64,000 nucleotides of DNA, taken from NCBI GenBank assembly GCA_016720705.1, contig JADKKB010000007.1, positions 1,798,001-1,862,000 on the forward strand, given 5' to 3'. Origin of the DNA: Chloracidobacterium sp. GTDB taxonomy: Bacteria; Acidobacteriota; Blastocatellia; Pyrinomonadales; Pyrinomonadaceae. Below the pieces are notes generated by a model. The model saw only the letters and a list, made by a program, of their open reading frames with translations. It did not search any database and was not told where the DNA came from. The first letter of the stretch is position 1. Every line of letters begins with the position of its first letter. Position numbers and translations under genes: made by a program. Shown piece after piece: positions 62,183-64,000 of the stretch.

Positions 62183-63730
62183 TCAAACCTTGCGCACCCG
62201 ACCCTCAAGTTTCGGCGAATAAGTTTTGAATGTTTTTAAGTATGTGATCATCGATTGGACCATCTCGACACCGGTATTTTTGTATTTACCTGTCTTCTTA
62301 AACATTAGAAAGCCGTCGCCTCCATCGGCCAAGAAGTTTGAGGTGAGCATCTTGTATGTTCGGTTGTCATCCAGCGGAACACCATTGACCTTACAGATGA
62401 TTATGCGACTACCTACCGGTTCACTCTCATCGTAAACCACCTCGACACCCTTGGACACCTGCAGTATGCCGTTGGTAAGGCCGGCACCGTGCTCGAATAT
62501 CGCACGCATATCGCTACCTTTCATTTCAAGTTGAACGATGGTATTTGGAAATGGAAAGGTCGAGATGAGATCGCCAACCTTTACGGAGCCTGCTTCGATA
62601 TCCTGTCGAAGTCCTCCGCTATTCGTAACCGCAAAGTCGAATTCAGGGTAGGTTGCCAGCATCGCATCGGCGACCATATCGCCGAGTGTGGATTCCTCGC
62701 CGTACGAACGCGTCATCGTCGCCGTTACCGTGGTCACCTTTTCATCGGTGATCACTTTAAGCTTTTCTTTCCATTTTGCAATAACCGCGACCATAGTGGG
62801 GTCATCGGGAACTTCGTCGTCAAATAGGTAATCGAGATGATTTTTGTACGATTTTATCTTATCGAGCTTTTTGTCATAGACCAGTTCGAGCTTTCCGAGT
62901 TCAATCGAGTAGGCATCCGTGGAAACGATGATGGTGCCATTTGAGATGATCGGCTCGCGAATGCCACTGTGCGGATGGCCGGTGATCATAACGTCAATGC
63001 CGGGCACGCTCTTGGCGAGCTCAATGTCGGCCTTGTGGTTTCGCACGACATCAGCCTCGCCTGTGGTCGATTGGGTGCCGGGAATGCCCAAATGTATCAG
63101 AAGAACAACGATATCCGCCTTGCCGTTCAGTTCGGCAACGTATTTTCGAAGATATTCCTTTTCATCGCGAGTATCGATGCCGCGGATCATCTCATCGGAT
63201 GTCGTATCGTAGAAAGCAAACCTCTCGTGCAGGCCAATAATACCGATACGGATGCCGTTGACCTTCTTAATGATATAGGGATTGTTCCAAACGAGTTTTC
63301 CAGTTTCGGCGACAAAGATATTGCCGTTAAGGATCGGAAACTTAGCCTTGGCAAACTGAGCCTGTGCATTCTGCCAGTTGTGGTCAAACTCGTGGTTGCC
63401 AACGCAGGCCGCGTCGAGCCCAAGATAGTTCATCGCATCGATGATTGCTTCGCCCTTTGTAAGGGTGCTGATGTATGGACCCGTAAAAAAATCGCCGGCG
63501 TCAAAATAGACCGTGTGCGAATTAGATGCCTTTTCGCGCTTTACGATCGTTGCGATATTGGCGAATCCTCCGACTGGCCGCGTTTTGCTGATCCACGGTT
63601 CTATGTGAGGTTCGAGATGTGCATGGAGATCGTTAGAGTAAAGAATGTTCAGCTTTTTTTCCTGAGCCTGAACCGCAAAGCCAAAAGAGAACACAAACAA
63701 GACCAGCAGAGAAAACGCGACTCTTTTCAT
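62183..63730 (-). CDS. Secreted 5'-nucleotidase/UshA-like metallophosphoesterase
   Basis: A protein of about 515 residues with a signal peptide (cleaved near VQAQ), a calcineurin-like metallophosphatase domain (ILYSNDLHAHLEPH, YFDAGDFFTGP, CVGNHEFDHNW, MITGHPHSG) and a C-terminal 5'-nucleotidase domain (NSGGLRQDIEAGSVKVGDLISTFPF; core NSGGLRQDIEAG). It should dephosphorylate nucleotides, UDP-sugars or cyclic nucleotides in the periplasm. The frame runs to 63766; ATG 63730 starts the signal peptide. It follows the P-type ATPase gene on the same strand. Confidence 0.93.
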   Translation of the reverse strand: MKRVAFSLLVLFVFSFGFAVQAQEKKLNILYSNDLHAHLEPHIEPWISKTRPVGGFANIATIVKREKASNSHTVYFDAGDFFTGPYISTLTKGEAIIDAMNYLGLDAACVGNHEFDHNWQNAQAQFAKAKFPILNGNIFVAETGKLVWNNPYIIKKVNGIRIGIIGLHERFAFYDTTSDEMIRGIDTRDEKEYLRKYVAELNGKADIVVLLIHLGIPGTQSTTGEADVVRNHKADIELAKSVPGIDVMITGHPHSGIREPIISNGTIIVSTDAYSIELGKLELVYDKKLDKIKSYKNHLDYLFDDEVPDDPTMVAVIAKWKEKLKVITDEKVTTVTATMTRSYGEESTLGDMVADAMLATYPEFDFAVTNSGGLRQDIEAGSVKVGDLISTFPFPNTIVQLEMKGSDMRAIFEHGAGLTNGILQVSKGVEVVYDESEPVGSRIIICKVNGVPLDDNRTYKMLTSNFLADGGDGFLMFKKTGKYKNTGVEMVQSMITYLKTFKTYSPKLEGRVRKV

Positions 63731-63811
63731 ATTCCATCGTTTTATCAGACTTGGTGAACATATCAAAGACGTTGGAGACGAAAGTGGTTCGCACGGTCGA
63801 ATGTTTACGAC

Positions 63812-64000
63812 TTACTTTCGAAAATTTCTAAGCTTGATCCATTTCTCAAACTCGACGGCGTGAAATACGATCGCCGACATCGCTAAGCAGAAACCGAGTT
63901 CGGCGAGCGTTAGTGGTTGAGTTTTCAGGATCCGATTCATAAATGGAAGATAGATGACCGCAAGCTGCAACCCGAGCGTTGCCAAAACGGCAGTTATCAA
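63812..64000 (-). CDS. P-type cation-transporting ATPase, C-terminal end
   Basis: This is the last 62 codons of a gene that continues past the right edge. The pattern LGLQLAVIYLPFMNRILKTQPLTLAE (core LQLAVIYLPFMN) with a following helix matches the C-terminal cation ATPase domain of P2-type (Ca2+, possibly Mg2+ or Mn2+) pumps. Only two helices are visible, so the ion cannot be told. It is a further metal-efflux gene near the TerC/CDF operon. Confidence 0.7.
   Translation of the reverse strand: MITAVLATLGLQLAVIYLPFMNRILKTQPLTLAELGFCLAMSAIVFHAVEFEKWIKLRNFRK

Noticed and set aside
62969..63757. 262-codon frame antisense to the nucleotidase
   Set aside because: The minus strand encodes a complete, recognisable metallophosphoesterase with signal peptide; this frame is its mirror.

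Overview
The window looks like a chromosomal stretch of an Acidobacteriota bacterium, most likely class Blastocatellia (Pyrinomonadales-like). This is inferred from gene content, not from a database match: two adjacent VWFA-related acidobacterial proteins, paired DUF3857/transglutaminase proteins, DUF1800, long secreted SdrD B-like proteins ending in a carboxypeptidase-regulatory-like module, and FbaB-type aldolase. There are no rRNA or tRNA genes, CRISPR arrays, phage genes or insertion sequences. Both window edges cut genes: acs at the left, a P-type cation ATPase at the right.

1-11.6 kb: the end of acs, then mtnB (methionine salvage) and msrA (methionine sulfoxide repair), two very large secreted paralogues (here sdr1 and sdr2), a half-size GDT1-family cation exporter, an amino acid permease and a small secreted protein. 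The 560-base gap between sdr1 and sdr2 holds a fossil: a copy of the 3' end of the GDT1 gene fused to a decayed copy of msrA. This shows that the unit msrA-sdr-gdt1 was duplicated in tandem and then eroded. 11.6-23.9 kb: a DHH phosphoesterase, a GNAT / small protein / MBL-hydrolase operon, class I aldolase, a DUF3857 pair in which one member has lost its transglutaminase catalytic residues, a two-domain M16 peptidase, and an ECF sigma / RskA anti-sigma pair.

24-34 kb: a minus-strand operon dxs - DsbA-like - VKOR (isoprenoid precursor synthesis plus disulfide formation), an LTXXQ-type periplasmic protein, two small envelope proteins (DUF948-like and YtxH), lepA, a membrane protein and a penicillin-acylase-type Ntn hydrolase. 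34-44 kb: nhaA, an intergenic region with five copies of a TTTGAAAC decamer, phosphomannomutase/phosphoglucomutase, the VWA pair, a VOC gene with a decayed tandem copy, a SixA-like phosphatase, a GlcD-type FAD oxidase, an acidic amino acid symporter and a rhomboid protease.

44.3-51.3 kb is a surface-polysaccharide locus: a double-domain GT2, a methyltransferase, an ABC exporter of the Wzm/Wzt type, another GT2 and a GT4. The GT4 gene ends inside the antisense of a broken serine hydrolase. 51.6-64 kb: a DUF1800 protein without the usual DUF1501 partner, a secreted protein, and a tight five-gene minus-strand operon (free Met-R-sulfoxide reductase - TerC - FecR protein - CDF zinc exporter - LarA-like racemase) that combines metal export with oxidative repair. 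After these come fluC/crcB, a purE - zinc-ribbon - purK operon, a UshA-like nucleotidase and the ATPase end.

Recurring themes are metal efflux (GDT1, TerC, CDF, P-type ATPase) next to methionine sulfoxide repair, and local duplication followed by decay (sdr/msrA/gdt1, DUF3857, VOC, VWA). Convergent genes often overlap at their 3' ends with no terminator between them.
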